Shown: positions 45,489 to 57,016 of the stretch, piece by piece
Position numbering within the stretch: position 1 is the first letter of the stretch
Layout of the letters: each line of letters opens with the position of its first letter
Origin: Heliocybe sulcata
Lineage: Eukaryota; Basidiomycota; Agaricomycetes; Gloeophyllales; Gloeophyllaceae
Direction of reading: 5' to 3'
Assembly (NCBI GenBank): GCA_004369045.1
Contig: ML213528.1
Coordinates: 169,662-233,661, forward strand
DNA: 64,000 nucleotides
Made by a program: the position numbers and the translations under genes
The notes under the pieces: generated by a model
The model's input: the letters and a program-made list of their open reading frames with translations, nothing else
Told to the model about the DNA's origin: nothing
The model's database searches: none

Positions 45489-48430
45489 ATGACACGACAG
45501 CTACGGCAGCGCAAGTCTCAAGTCAATTACGCCGCCTTGATCGAACTCGAAGGCGACGAAGCGCAACGAGCACAAGTCTTGGAAGAACTCGAGCAGGATA
45601 GCGGGAGTGATTTTGCGCCCGAAATCGCAGTGCAGGCCGTAGCCGAAGACGAGGACGATGATATGGACGCCGATGCCGATGCCGATGAACTGGACGAAGA
45701 AGACGAGAAGGACGAGTCTCTGCCTCCCGAAATCCCAAAGCCCAAGCGTCCGAAGGGCAAAGGCAAAGATACAGCTGCGAAATCTACGACAGGACAGCGT
45801 CAGCGGGGCACAGTTGAACTGGCTCCTGGACTGTCTCGCCCGTCAAACAAGCAAATGCACGCCTTGCCGATGCCCAGCGGCAACCATCGCCATCGGGCTA
45901 CGCCTATATACTGGAGGCAAGGCAAAGTGGAACGGCTGCTGAGTTCTCCAAAGCTTTTCTGTGCACCGCGTATTGTGGCTGCAAATAGCTCTACTGCGCA
46001 CCCTGCCATCGCTTCTCGCATAGGAAAGGCGTGGGGGTATAATGTCGGCTCTGGACCTCTCTGGGACATGATGGAGGATAGAGCATGGTTTAAGGAAGCT
46101 ATTACGGATGCAGAAACAGAATATCGAGAGGCTTCTCGCAGGCCAAAGGTCTATCGCAACCTCAACATGCCCACTGGTCTAGATATTCTCACTCGCGAGT
46201 GAGTGTATGCGTGGGCAGCTCTGACTGTATGCTTACTGAACGTATCAGACAAGCGTCGCCATATCTCCCGTCTGATGTAGTCACCACTGAAGAAGGCAGC
46301 TTAAAGCCTCCGCCGTCAGTCCCTTGTTTTTTCGGGCTTCTAGGAAAACAAACAAGGCGAGAACTGAGTATGTTCGATACGCTGCGGATATGTGGGTTTA
46401 CGTTCCGTTACGCCGTGCAGCAAGGAACGAACTAGGATGTGATAGCAGAACACATCCCTCGGAGCAAATCCCTGGTCTTCAATGCTGGAGCACCCGTATG
46501 GGGCTTGGACTGGTGTCCTCTTCACCCAGACGATCGTCCCTGTAAGTAGACTACTTCGGGCACAGTTTGTCCTACTTACACAGCATCTACTGTTAGCTCG
46601 CAATAATAAACAGTACCTTGCCGTCGGCCCCTTCCCTTCCCGCTCGCACTCCCCCGATATCGGCGCAAAAGCTGCCAGACCCAGTCACGCGTGCATACAG
46701 ATATGGTCTCTCAGCCCATCCTCCGAGGATGTCGAGATGTCCAACGCTGACGGGAAAGCGGACGAGACCGGCACAGACGATCCGGGGCGGATGAAATGCG
46801 AACTGGTTGTGTGCATCGAGTCTGGACCGGCGCATGAGTTGAAGTGGTGCCCTCTCCCGGCCAATGACGGTGTAGGTGTGTTCGATCATTGGGAGTACGT
46901 TACTGGATTCATTGGCTATAGCCCCAGCAAAACGATATGACGGTGCGCAAGCTGGGACTGCTTGCAGGCGTCTTCGACGATGGGTCTTTGTCGATATATG
47001 CTGTTCCAGACCCAGACGATATCCAATCTGATGGCGACGGCGCACATCCAAAACTCGGTAAAGTTCCCTCCATCGCCTCTGGGCGGTGGCGCCAGCGGCT
47101 GAAACTTTCCCAGTGAAGATACCGGAACCTTTGATTCGCATAGAACTGCAAGAAACTTCTTGCATGACACTGGACTGGGCCAACAGTGAGATCATAGCAG
47201 TCGGCTGCACGAATGGTAAGCTCAGTGATCAAATTCTCTGGCTCGGTCTCATGCTGGAGCATGAACAGGTTCGATCGCTGTGTACAATATTGCCGAAGCT
47301 ATCAATAATGGAACCCAGTCAAGTCCGTACGTCTCTCCACGTACGGAAGGCTGTCGTTGACGATCGCCCCGCTCCTTAGATATCCTGCCTATCTACTACA
47401 TGTCCGTCCATCAGTCGGCCGTCCGAGGCCTTGCATGGGTCCGCGCCCCGCCCGCTTCAGCCTCAGGGACACCATTAACATCCGAAGACCCAACCGTCCT
47501 TGCCAGTGGTGGGTATGATGGCCTTGAGTGCTTTACCGACACCAGGGATCCGCACGGTAACGTGTTCAATCGCACGCGAGGTACGTATATGCGCATCATG
47601 GTTGAACCGCTGCGTCTGATCGTGCGGGTGTGAACATAGATGTCATAAACTGCCTGGCCAACTCCGTGTACGCTGGCGGCGCGATCACGATTGACCACGA
47701 GAATACCGTCAAGGTGTTCCAGACGACCCCGACGATGCTTGGGCGTGGGCATACGTTCATCGAACCTGGAGGACCTGTCTGGGTGCGTAGTGGCAAGAGC
47801 TAGTTTGTGCTCGCGCTGACTGAATGCAATAAAGAGTGTGGGCGTATCGGACTACCACCCGCAACTGGCGGTGGGGTGTGCGGACGGTGCATGCTCCACA
47901 ACGAATTCTCTTAGGCCTACAAGGAAAGGTGGAGCAGTGGTATGTCTTCCCAAGGCCGCGACTCGTTGCTTTCAGTGCTTTCACACAACGTTTCACAGCC
48001 GTTCTTCGTCTACAAAATCTATCAGATGGACTATAGTCGGAAGACTGGGGAATATCGCATGCTCGAAAACTTTCTCCCACAGGTGCGTACGAAGACGCAG
48101 CTGACCGTGATAATGACTTTGACACCCCTTACCGCACAGGAAACACAAGACAGACCTTCAGCAACCCGCGCTAAGAAGCAAGGCAAGACCGTGGAGATCA
48201 TGCCCGTAGGAACAGGAGCCTGGCCGGCGGAAGTGGGTGTTCACCGGACAGCCTGGAATAGCGGCAACGGGCTGGCCAATGCACCGTTGCTAGCCTCCGC
48301 AACGGCTTCGGGTTTGTGTAGGGTAGACTGGCTTCTGGGGAGGTGGATGAAAGATAAGGTGCCGTATGGTGGTGTAGACGCCATGAGAGCAACGGCTGAG
48401 ATGGATAGTGAAGAAGAGGATGAAGACTAA
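45489..48430 (+). CDS. TFIIIC WD40 subunit (Tfc6/Sfc6/GTF3C2-like)
   Basis: ATG 45489. The N-terminal third is disordered and charged (MTRQLRQRKSQVNYAALIE, an acidic DADADADELDEED run, then basic KPKRPKGKGKD). Next a conserved HAIASRIGKAWGYNVGSGPLWDMMEDRAWF-like block. A seven-bladed WD40-type propeller follows: FNAGAPVWGLDWCPLHP, QYLAVGPFPSRSHSPD, ACIQIWSLS, LLAGVFDDGSLSIYAVP, DWANSEIIAVGCTNG, HQSAVRGLAWVRAPP, ASGGYDG, VKVFQTTP and DYHPQLAVGCADG. It ends with an acidic SEEEDED tail at 48430. The layout of disordered front plus divergent propeller, with the APVWxLDW and CAFD/SL-type blades, fits the TFIIIC module that binds the B box of tRNA genes. Yeast Tfc6 similarity is low, so confidence is moderate. 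Confidence 0.7.
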
Positions 48431-48562
48431 ATCCTTTGTCTCTGGAGCGAGCAGTCATAGTCTGGTCATTACCCACTTGCCGTTCAGAACTCCGGAAGTC
48501 CATGCGATGCGAAGCACAAATGGATCGATATGAGACACTAAAGCTACAGCTACAAAATGTAA

Positions 48563-51488
48563 TCATGTCCGTACAGCCTGCGCACCCCATCCCACTCTTC
48601 GATACATAAGCAGATAAGCGTTCCGGTCATCCCTGTCGAAGCTGTTGAAAACATCTTCAGGTCTAACATCTGAGACGAACTCGTCGTCGATGCGGATCCA
48701 GCCTTCGCGCGGTTTCATGCCGCCCTCGCGGTTAGGATGAAGGACGTCGATAGTGTAATGTCCGCCAGACGCTGACAAGCCATGGTGGTACAACACGCCA
48801 AACAGCTTATACCGCGCCGGTGTCACGTTTTTACGGGTAGCAGCCATCAGCTCAGGCGGGATCTCAACCTCCGGCCCGAACGATATCTGTTTGCAGACTT
48901 TCACGACCCCGCCTGCCGCTGGGTCGTACAGGAAGCGCTTCATGTGCAGGACCAAGATCGGCGGAAGCAAGTCAATGAGGACCTGCTGGCTCGCCTCGAT
49001 GGTGACGCCAGGGCGGTTTGGCGCGGACATCTGTACTGGCTGAGGGTGCGAGACATAGCTGAGCGCATCCTTAATTGTGTGGATATTTTCTCGCTGCGAC
49101 GGAAATTAATAAGAATGCAATATCATGTACGAGGGAGAAGGCAACGCACCTGGATGTCAAGCCGTATTGACCGCCAATCCTCGACAACGACAGAGTCGCG
49201 CTGTTGCGGCGCCCGGAGCGTAGACCTGAACTTGCCACCAAATATCCTCGTTATAGGCGACTCAGTCGTCTTGATCTATTAGACCCAACCAATTAGTGAT
49301 CTAACCTGTTATGGGTTCTAAGGAAGACCCAACATACCGTACGCGTAACCACTGTCCTATTCCTCCTCCCCACCTCCATCCACCCCTCATCCTTCTGAGT
49401 TGGCTCTTCCTCCAATCGTTCCTCCACCGCCTGCCTCTGAGTCACCTTCACACTAGTCGGACTAAGCCTCGTCTGCAATCCCAATAACTCCTCCTCCAGC
49501 GTATCCAAATAGAACCCAAAGAACTCCTCCGCGTCCTCCTGGTGCCCGCCCCGCATGCTCTCAAACCGCTTCTTCTCCTTCATCGCGTCGTAGACATACC
49601 CGGGGACGAACCAGTCCGTCGCGTCCCCGTCCCCGTCTTCCTCCGTCCTCTTCTCCTTACCTTTGCCCTCAACTCCGAGCTCCTCCATGGAAAACTCTTT
49701 CAAGAACCGGATCGTCGCGTTCACGAGTGGCGTGCCCGCGCCCGCGCTCTCGGTGGTACCGTTCAGAGCAGGGGGAGGGGGGGGAAGGGGAAGGTACTTC
49801 CCGAGCTCCGTGAACAGCCGGTGGAATGGCGGGCAATAAACCAGCACCTGCAGCACCGAGTTTGCGAAGCACATGTTGCCCTGGTTCACAAGGCCGCGCG
49901 GACGAATCTTCGTAGGGCCGCCAGACGCATTGTTACCAGGCCCGGAAGACAGGAGGCTAACGAGCTCAGCTTTATTAGGAACGGAAAGGCCTGTACCATC
50001 GGGGACACTCCCTGCCGACGACGAAGGGGAAGACAGCGACGCAGCAGGAATGGAAAACCCGACAACCGATGACCTAGGCAGCTTAGACGTAGAACCTGAG
50101 CCGCTGGGCTGGAGGAGGGACGCCCACGACTTGGGCGCCGCCTTAGTCGGAGGCACCGGAGCAGGAGTAGAGGATGTGGACGCCGAGGGAGTCTCACCCG
50201 CGGAGGTCCCGGCATCCGCTGACTCGCTGGCCTTGGGTTCTGTCTTAGGCGAAGGCGTGGCTGCTCGCGCATTCTGGGAGATGGAAGTTGTCGTAGAGAA
50301 GGGCGATCCCGGTGCTGTTGACGTTGATGGTGTAGTCTCGGTAGCAGTTGCTGACGAAGGTATCTCAGGCGGTGTCGACGGTTGCTCGCTCTCAGCTACA
50401 TCGTGGCCGTCGCTGTCTGTGATAGCAGGAGTGACTACAGCAGACTTGCTGTCAGCTTCAACTGTCGCCAGCGATGGGAGATCCGCCTTCTCCCGCACAG
50501 GTGACGGGGGAGGCGTCCGCTCCTCCAGCGCGCTATCCAGGACCTCGGGCGGAGGACGCGACCGGGAAGCGAATATGATACCAGGAGCATGGGACGGATT
50601 TTTAGGCCGTCTTGACCAAACTGCCCATCCGCCTGTTGTAGGCTTCGAAACGCTCGGTAAGGATCCAGTGGCGGAGTCAGGGGAAATGGGAGAGGGAATG
50701 AATGAAGTGGGTCTTGGAGACTTTGGTTCAGATGGCGGAGGATCCGCGGGCTCAACTACTGCAGGTAGTGGAGAGGGCTCTCGAATCTCCGGAGTTTTGG
50801 CTACGTCGTGCGTTTCCTGTTCCACAGGGTCCACCGCCGGTATTTCCTCCGGCCTCGGCGAAGCCTGTGGGATAGGCGAGTGAGCGGCGCGTGGTGATGC
50901 ATATGAATGATTAGTTGACATCGGTGGAGGCATCATCAATTGTTTTGGCAAAGGGGACAGAGGTGAAGAAACTTCCGCGGACCATGCTGGTGAGAACGTG
51001 GCGGGAGAAGCGCCAGGTTGTGCAGGCGCCGGTGGATAGCCAGCTGGAGGGGAGAAGGGAACCTGATATTTGGGTTGCGAATGGTGCACGTGAGTGTAGT
51101 TGTCTTGAGGAGGCATGGGCGCCTGATGTGATGGATGGTGCATGTAGGGGTTGGGGTGGTGGTGGTGTACGGGCGGTTGGAAGGTCTGGTAGGTCGGCCC
51201 TCCGCCCCTTGACGGGTGATAGCCGCCTCTGCCACGATATGAAGTAGGCGAATGGTGCATGGGCGCACCGTGTACAGGAGACTGAGGATACGGGGCGTAC
51301 GGGTACGGGGCGTTAGGTGGCGGCGCGCCGTAGACGTAAGGCGGGGGGATCGTGGGCTGCATGGCGTGGTAATACGAGGGTCCTGGCTGGTTGAACGGTG
51401 GTTGTGGGGTCGCCATTCCTGGTGAGGGGCATATAGGATCTTGTAATGCCTGCAGAAAGTTGATGAATGTCGACGACCGTGCATTCAT
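48563..51488 (-). CDS. Ubiquitin-specific protease of the Ubp3/USP10 type
   Basis: ATG complementary to 51486-51488. About 480 residues of Pro/Ser/Thr-rich, disordered sequence with RGRGG patches precede the USP domain. The Cys box is RGLVNQGNMCFANSVLQVL, followed by FHRLFTELGKYL, GHQEDAEEFFGFYLDTLEEELL and, after further introns, DLLPPILVLHMKRFLYD. The His box is GLSASGGHYTIDVLHPN, then WIRIDDEFVSDVRPEDVF and DRNAYLLMYRRV, ending at 48563. Asn, Cys, His and Asp of the active site are all present. Ubp3/USP10 with its G3BP/Bre5 partner edits ubiquitin on ribosomes and secretory proteins. That is interesting next to HEL2, but the genes are 10 kb apart and not obviously linked. Confidence 0.9.
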
Positions 51489-52185
51489 AAGGACGTACGC
51501 GTACCTTTATGTAACGGACGGACCTTGCTTAAAGATGTCTTCTGTCCTGTTTCCTAGAAGCACAGACTGACCGAGCAGTCAGATACATGCCTCGGCCATG
51601 AACTCGAGCAAGTATACCTGTTCCAAGGGAGAGGATGTGTTGTTCTATGATCCACTGAGCGTAGGGGCTATCTGGAACGAGATGAGTAAGCCGACGCTCG
51701 AATAAAGAATCTGCGACTGTACTTCAGCGACCGTGTTCCAGTGTAGTATACTTTCAGGTAATGTATGCACGACTATAAAGGTCGTATGCTAGCCGTTGAG
51801 TAAGATGGAGGGTAAGGCAGAGGGCAAGCGGCAGCGCGAACGCGCAGGGCATGACTCGGGGTCGCACCACAATAATATTCGGATTAGGAAGTGGCACACA
51901 CTCAAAGACCCCGGACAATACTAGCGCAGAGGCTGAGTTACGGATTACACCAGCAAACTCCAGCTATACAAAATCCGCAGGTCTACTTGTGGACTCAGAG
52001 TGTTTTTGATTCTCATTCTGCCATGATATTCTGAACCAGATGAAGACTTGAAGTTCTGGGCAGTGGCAAGTGTGGTCCTAAATGGACCATATATTCTCAC
52101 GCATCTGATATGAGATCCAGCCAAGTTTGCTCAATCCAATTTTCTGCAGTGCAGGCGATCACCTCCGCACGAACGCAGCAGTAAA
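51489..52185. other. Divergent promoter region of the Ubp3-like gene and fibrillarin
   Basis: About 700 bp, longer than most gaps here. I see no gene. I looked for box C/D snoRNA signatures because fibrillarin is next door and found none. Confidence 0.45.
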
Positions 52186-53437
52186 ATGGCATTCGGTGAG
52201 TGAGCAAGGCCCTATGAACGTTCATGTTTTAGTCCAAGTGACTCTGATGTGGTGATTCAATCAGGCGGTTCAGGAAACCGAGGCGGATTTGGAGGCAGAG
52301 GCGGGGGACGAGGAGGAGGACGAGGCGGTGGTGACCGTGGCGGATTCGGCGGGCGAGGAGGTTCACGGGGTGGTGGAAGAGGTGCGTCATAACACTACTG
52401 CTCCGACTCTCTGTTAACTTATTTCTCCCAAGGCGGAGGCGTTGTTAAACGCGGAGGCGACCGAGGTGGACGGGGTGGTGGACGAGGTGGACCGCGCGGT
52501 CGCGGTGACCGAGGCAGAGGTGGTCGTGGCGGCAGGGGTGGTGCCAGAGGCGGAGCAAACGTCGTCCTAGAGCCTCACAGGCATGCAGGCATCTTCATCG
52601 CCAAGGGCAAGGAGCATCTCCTGGTCACGAAAAACATTGCTCCCGGAGAATCTGTCTACGGTGAGAAGCGGATATCGGTCGATGGAGGTGTTGATGGGAC
52701 GAAGATCGAGTACCGGGTGTGGAATCCGTTCCGGAGCAAGCTCGCAGCGGGTGTCCTGGGTGGATTAGATGAGGTGTATATCGCGCCTGGGATGAAGGTG
52801 CTGTATCTTGGTGCGGCGAGCGGGACGAGTGTCAGTCATGTCGCGGACATTGTTGGACCGGTAAGTGATGCGCGCAGTTGATATTGCAAGTATGTTCTAA
52901 CGTTATCTAGGAGGGTGTCGTGTATGCAGTCGAATTCTCGGCAAGATCAGGGCGTGACCTGATTGGCATGGCAAAAAAGCGGACGAATGTCATCCGTACG
53001 CACATTTCGTTCTCATGCTCGTCAGGTTTAATCACTGACGGCGCTGATGTTGCAGCCATTGTGGAGGACGCTCGTCTGCCTCACAAATACCGGATGCTTG
53101 TTTCCACCGTGGATGTCATTTTCGCTGACATCGCGCAACCAGATCAGGGACGTATCCTCTGCCACAACGCACATATGTTCCTGCGGAATGGCGGTCACGC
53201 CGTCATCTCAATAAAAGCCAATTGTATCGACAGTACGGCAGAGCCCTCGGTCGTCTTCGCCCGGGAAGTCGACGGTATGCGAAAAGAACATTTCAAGCCT
53301 CTCGAGCAGGTTACACTTGAGCCTTACGAGCGAGACCACGCGATGGTCACAGGTCCGTCTCTGAGTCCTCCTTTCTCCGCCCCTTCTTACTCACTGCACG
53401 CCTTCTTGCAGCACTTTACGACAGAAGACAATTCTGA
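52186..53437 (+). CDS. NOP1: Fibrillarin, box C/D snoRNP 2'-O-methyltransferase
   Basis: Exon 1 is only 10 nt (ATGGCATTCG) and splices to GGSGNRGG. Residues 4 to about 90 are a Gly/Arg-rich domain with RGG repeats. The catalytic domain starts [26 protein letters not shown], then [70 protein letters not shown] (SAM site), [16 protein letters not shown] (acidic catalytic residue), [14 protein letters not shown] and [15 protein letters not shown]. The final exon gives ALYDRRQF with stop at 53435-53437. The Lys-Asp-Lys-His set of fibrillarin is present. It methylates rRNA in the nucleolus guided by snoRNAs such as those in SCD6. Confidence 0.96.
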
Positions 53438-53773
53438 TTATGCATCTCATCTCCTCCTACTCCTCCTAGCTATCTGTTCTTTCCTAGTGTACTTTCTCCC
53501 CGCATGATACTTGTTTGGCTCTGCTCTCTGAATGCAATCTGCACATTTTATTCCCCAAGGGGTTCCTGACAAAGCTAAAAATTCTTCCGCTATAATTATC
53601 TCTGCACCGATGCCCGATCTCGACGTGGCTTCTCACGCCACGGGCCGCAGCGCCTCTATACAGACCAGAACCAGCGCATCGAGTAGCATGCATACCTTCT
53701 CTTTGATTATTCCTGGCTACAGCTAAGGCTTCGCCTTCGTCGAGTCTGCCGCCCATACCATCCGGAGCAGCGC
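53438..53773. other. Intergenic region between NOP1 and PMT2
   Basis: About 335 bp; nothing recognised. Confidence 0.45.
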
Positions 53774-56772
53774 ATGCAGAGGCCGTCGCAAGTTACGATA
53801 TCCGTCGGCGACCCCCGCGAAGAAGACCCGTTGTCCGACTTTGAAGAAGTTCATTACCCGACGCATACTACTAATAGCTGGGCCGCTCGCCAGGAAGAGG
53901 AGCTGCCCCTTCACTACATGACCGAAGAAAAGGCACGCCGAAGAGTGCCAAAAGGGCCTGGAGCGCCTGCGGGTAACGGGCTACATGACGAGAAGGCGGA
54001 GGCGTTCTATGACGATGGCGGGAGGGACGTCTACAACAAAATTGGGGGTGTGAAGGGCGCTATGGGTGGTGGACGGCCCAGGAGACCTCCACCACCGCCG
54101 CCAGCATCGTTCGTGAGTACTTTTCGAATAGGATCTGAATGCTCAGATGACACGCTGCGTTCAGACAGAGTTCTTGCAGCAGAACCTAGAGCACCTCCCG
54201 CCAGTAATATACACTCTGCTCTCCTGCTGGACTCGCTTCCACAAAATAGGCAAGGCGCCGTATGTCATCTGGGATGAAGCGCACTTTGGGAAGTTCGGGT
54301 CGCACTACCTCAAGCGCGAGTTCTACTTCGACGTCCATCCGCCGCTGGGCAAGATGCTCGTCGGACTTGCCGGGCTGCTATCGGGCTATGATGGGAGCTT
54401 TGAGTTCAAGAGCGGGGAGCAGTACCCGGAGACGGTGCCGTATGTTGCGATGCGGGTTCTCATGGCGATGTTTGGTGTGGTCATGGTGCCTTTGGGGTGG
54501 TATACGGCGGTAGAGCTTGGGATGAGCTCTTGGGCGTGTCATTTGGTCGCAATCATGGTCCTATGTGGTGAGTAGCAACATTCTGTATCGTTATGCACTC
54601 TTATTCCATCCTAATCACCGTGTATAGATGTTGCCTGGTTATGTATCTCGAGATTTATTTTATTGGATTCAATGTTGCTGTGCTTCACGTTTACCACTGT
54701 ATTCGGCCTCACCAAGTTCCACAATCAGCAATATCAGTGTGTACCAATTTGGGCTGCCTTGTTATCGAGCTGATACTTTGGAACTCAGGTCATTCTCTTT
54801 CGACTGGTGGTTATGGTTGGCATTCACGGGTTTGTCAATCGGCAGTGTGATGAGGTAAATAATATTTCCTGCTGGTAATCTGTACTAATTCTTGCGCAGC
54901 ATAAAATGGGTCGGTCTCTTTGTCACGGCGCTTGTAGGGCTATACACCATCGAAGATCTATGGGAGAAATTCGGGGACGTCAAGATGTCTGTGGTAAGTA
55001 TCCGTCGTTCTGATTATTCGCCTGTTCATAAATTGCGCGGCATAGCAAGACCAAGTAAAGCACTGGGGTGCGCGAGTAGGGTGCCTCATTGTCCTGCCGA
55101 TACTGGTCTACATGGCGTCCTTCAAGATGCACTTCCTCGTATTGAACCACTCTGGTCCTGGAGACTCGCAGATGAGCTCCCTGTTCCAGGCTAACCTTGT
55201 GGGCAACGAGTTTGCTAAGAACCCGCTGGGTATGTCTAGTCATCGGCTTCACGAGATCGCACTCACCACATAACTAGATATTGCGTACGGTTCCAAGATG
55301 ACACTGAAGAACATGGGCTGGGGCGGCGGTCTCCTCCACTCGCACGTCCAGACGTATCCCGTTGGTTCCAATCAGCAGCAGGTGACCTGCTACCACTACA
55401 AGGACGAGAACAATGACTGGATTATCCTGCCTCGGTGGGACGAGCCGGACTATGACCCGAATGGCCCGTTGCGCTACCTCAAGGACGGGGACGTCATCCG
55501 TCTTCAGCATGCCTCCACGACCAGGAACTTGCACTCGCACACGGTACCTGCCCCCATCACTAAACTCAACAATGAGGTATCGTGTTATGGAAACGCGACG
55601 ATTGGGGACTTTCATGATTATTGGGTGGTGGAGGTCGTGGATGATATCAAGAGAGGGCGGAAGGACAACTTCAACGAGATACACTCGTTAACGACGAGGC
55701 TGAGGTTTAAGCATGAGGATTCGGGATGCTACTTGAGGGCTGCGAACGCGATCTTGCCACAGTGGGGATTTAAACAGGTGGAGGTCAGCTGTGATAAGGA
55801 GAATAATCCCGGCGACGTGCATACGTACTGGAACGTCGAGAGTCACTGGAATGATCGACGTACGTGTCCTTGACCCTCCTCCGATTGTTGTCGGCTAATA
55901 TGCGGCCTCTTGAAGTACCCGCTGGTGACGCCAAATTCTACAGATCGCCGTTTCTTCGTGACTTCATCCACCTAAACGTAGCCATGTGGACGTCCAACAA
56001 CGCTCTCATTCCCGATCCCGACAAGGAAGACATACTCGCGTCGAAGCCGACCGACTGGCCGTTGCTTCGTCTTGGTCTGCGGATGTGTGGCTGGGGCGAT
56101 ACACAGACGAAGTACTACCTCCTCGGGACGCCGGTTATCTGGTGGGGAGGTACCGCGAGTCTGATGGTCTTCCTGGCTGTGCTGGGAGCGTACCTGCTCA
56201 GGCAGCAGCGGAAGTACGTCGATATGGAACCTCGTGAGTCCAGTGTTCTGCTGTCTGGATGTCGCTCACGTATAACGGCCTCTAGGTGAATGGGACCACT
56301 TCTTGTATGTGGGCAAGATCGCGTTCGTCGGCTGGTTTTTGCATTACTGTAAGCCCATCCGCGTTTCGGCTTCAGTGCGCGCTTACCTTCGCTTGCAGTC
56401 CCTTTCATGATCATGGGTCGTGTGACATACGTCCATCACTACGTGAGTAATCTCATACTTTGTCTCCGCCTTATGCGGTGCTGAGTGCCGCTTAGCTGCC
56501 AACGTTATACTTCTCCGTGCTCATGCTAGGTCACCTCCTTGACCACTTCATCTTCTCCTCCCGTCGACTCAGCGAGCGAACAAAATGGATATCCTTTGGC
56601 ATCTGCGTCTTCGTCATCATCGGTACCTTCTGGTGGTTCAGTGGTTTGGCATTCGGCATCGATGGACCGATCAATGACCATTGGGGGCTTCAATGGCGGA
56701 AAGTGAGTGGAATGTCCTGACGTTTACTACGCTTGCTAACCTACTTCCTTGCACAGACCTGGAATATATATA
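53774..56772 (+). CDS. PMT2: Dolichyl-phosphate-mannose:protein O-mannosyltransferase, PMT2 family
   Basis: ATG 53774, many exons. The cytosolic N-tail is followed by the first membrane helices, with the catalytic loop [39 protein letters not shown] holding the Asp-Glu pair. More helices follow ([64 protein letters not shown]). Three MIR repeats occupy about 55.3-55.86 kb: [44 protein letters not shown] and [24 protein letters not shown]. The C-terminal helices contain [27 protein letters not shown], and the protein ends WRKTWNI. It transfers mannose from Dol-P-Man to Ser/Thr in the ER lumen; PMT2 types act paired with PMT1 types. The [10 protein letters not shown] form separates it from PMT1 and PMT4. 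Confidence 0.93.
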
Positions 56773-57016
56773 ATGATTTGTAGTATCATACCCTCGCTCT
56801 CTGTCAGTACCGAAGTATATATCACTAGTCGCCGTTTTCTCTATGGCGCATCTTTCCGGAACTTGTCTTGCGCGTCTGCTGCAAAGCTAAGTCGTTCAGA
56901 CAGGCTTCCCTCTATACACTACTGCTCACACAAAATCTATCAATACAAGTACATCCGAAAGCCAGGAATGATGACAGCGGTACAGTGACACGGTCGACAT
57001 AAAAAAACTGATCCAA

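Noticed and set aside
49542-50883. Long plus-strand frames opposite the Ubp3-like gene
   Set aside because: They are antisense shadows of GC-rich, low-complexity coding DNA with no motif of their own.
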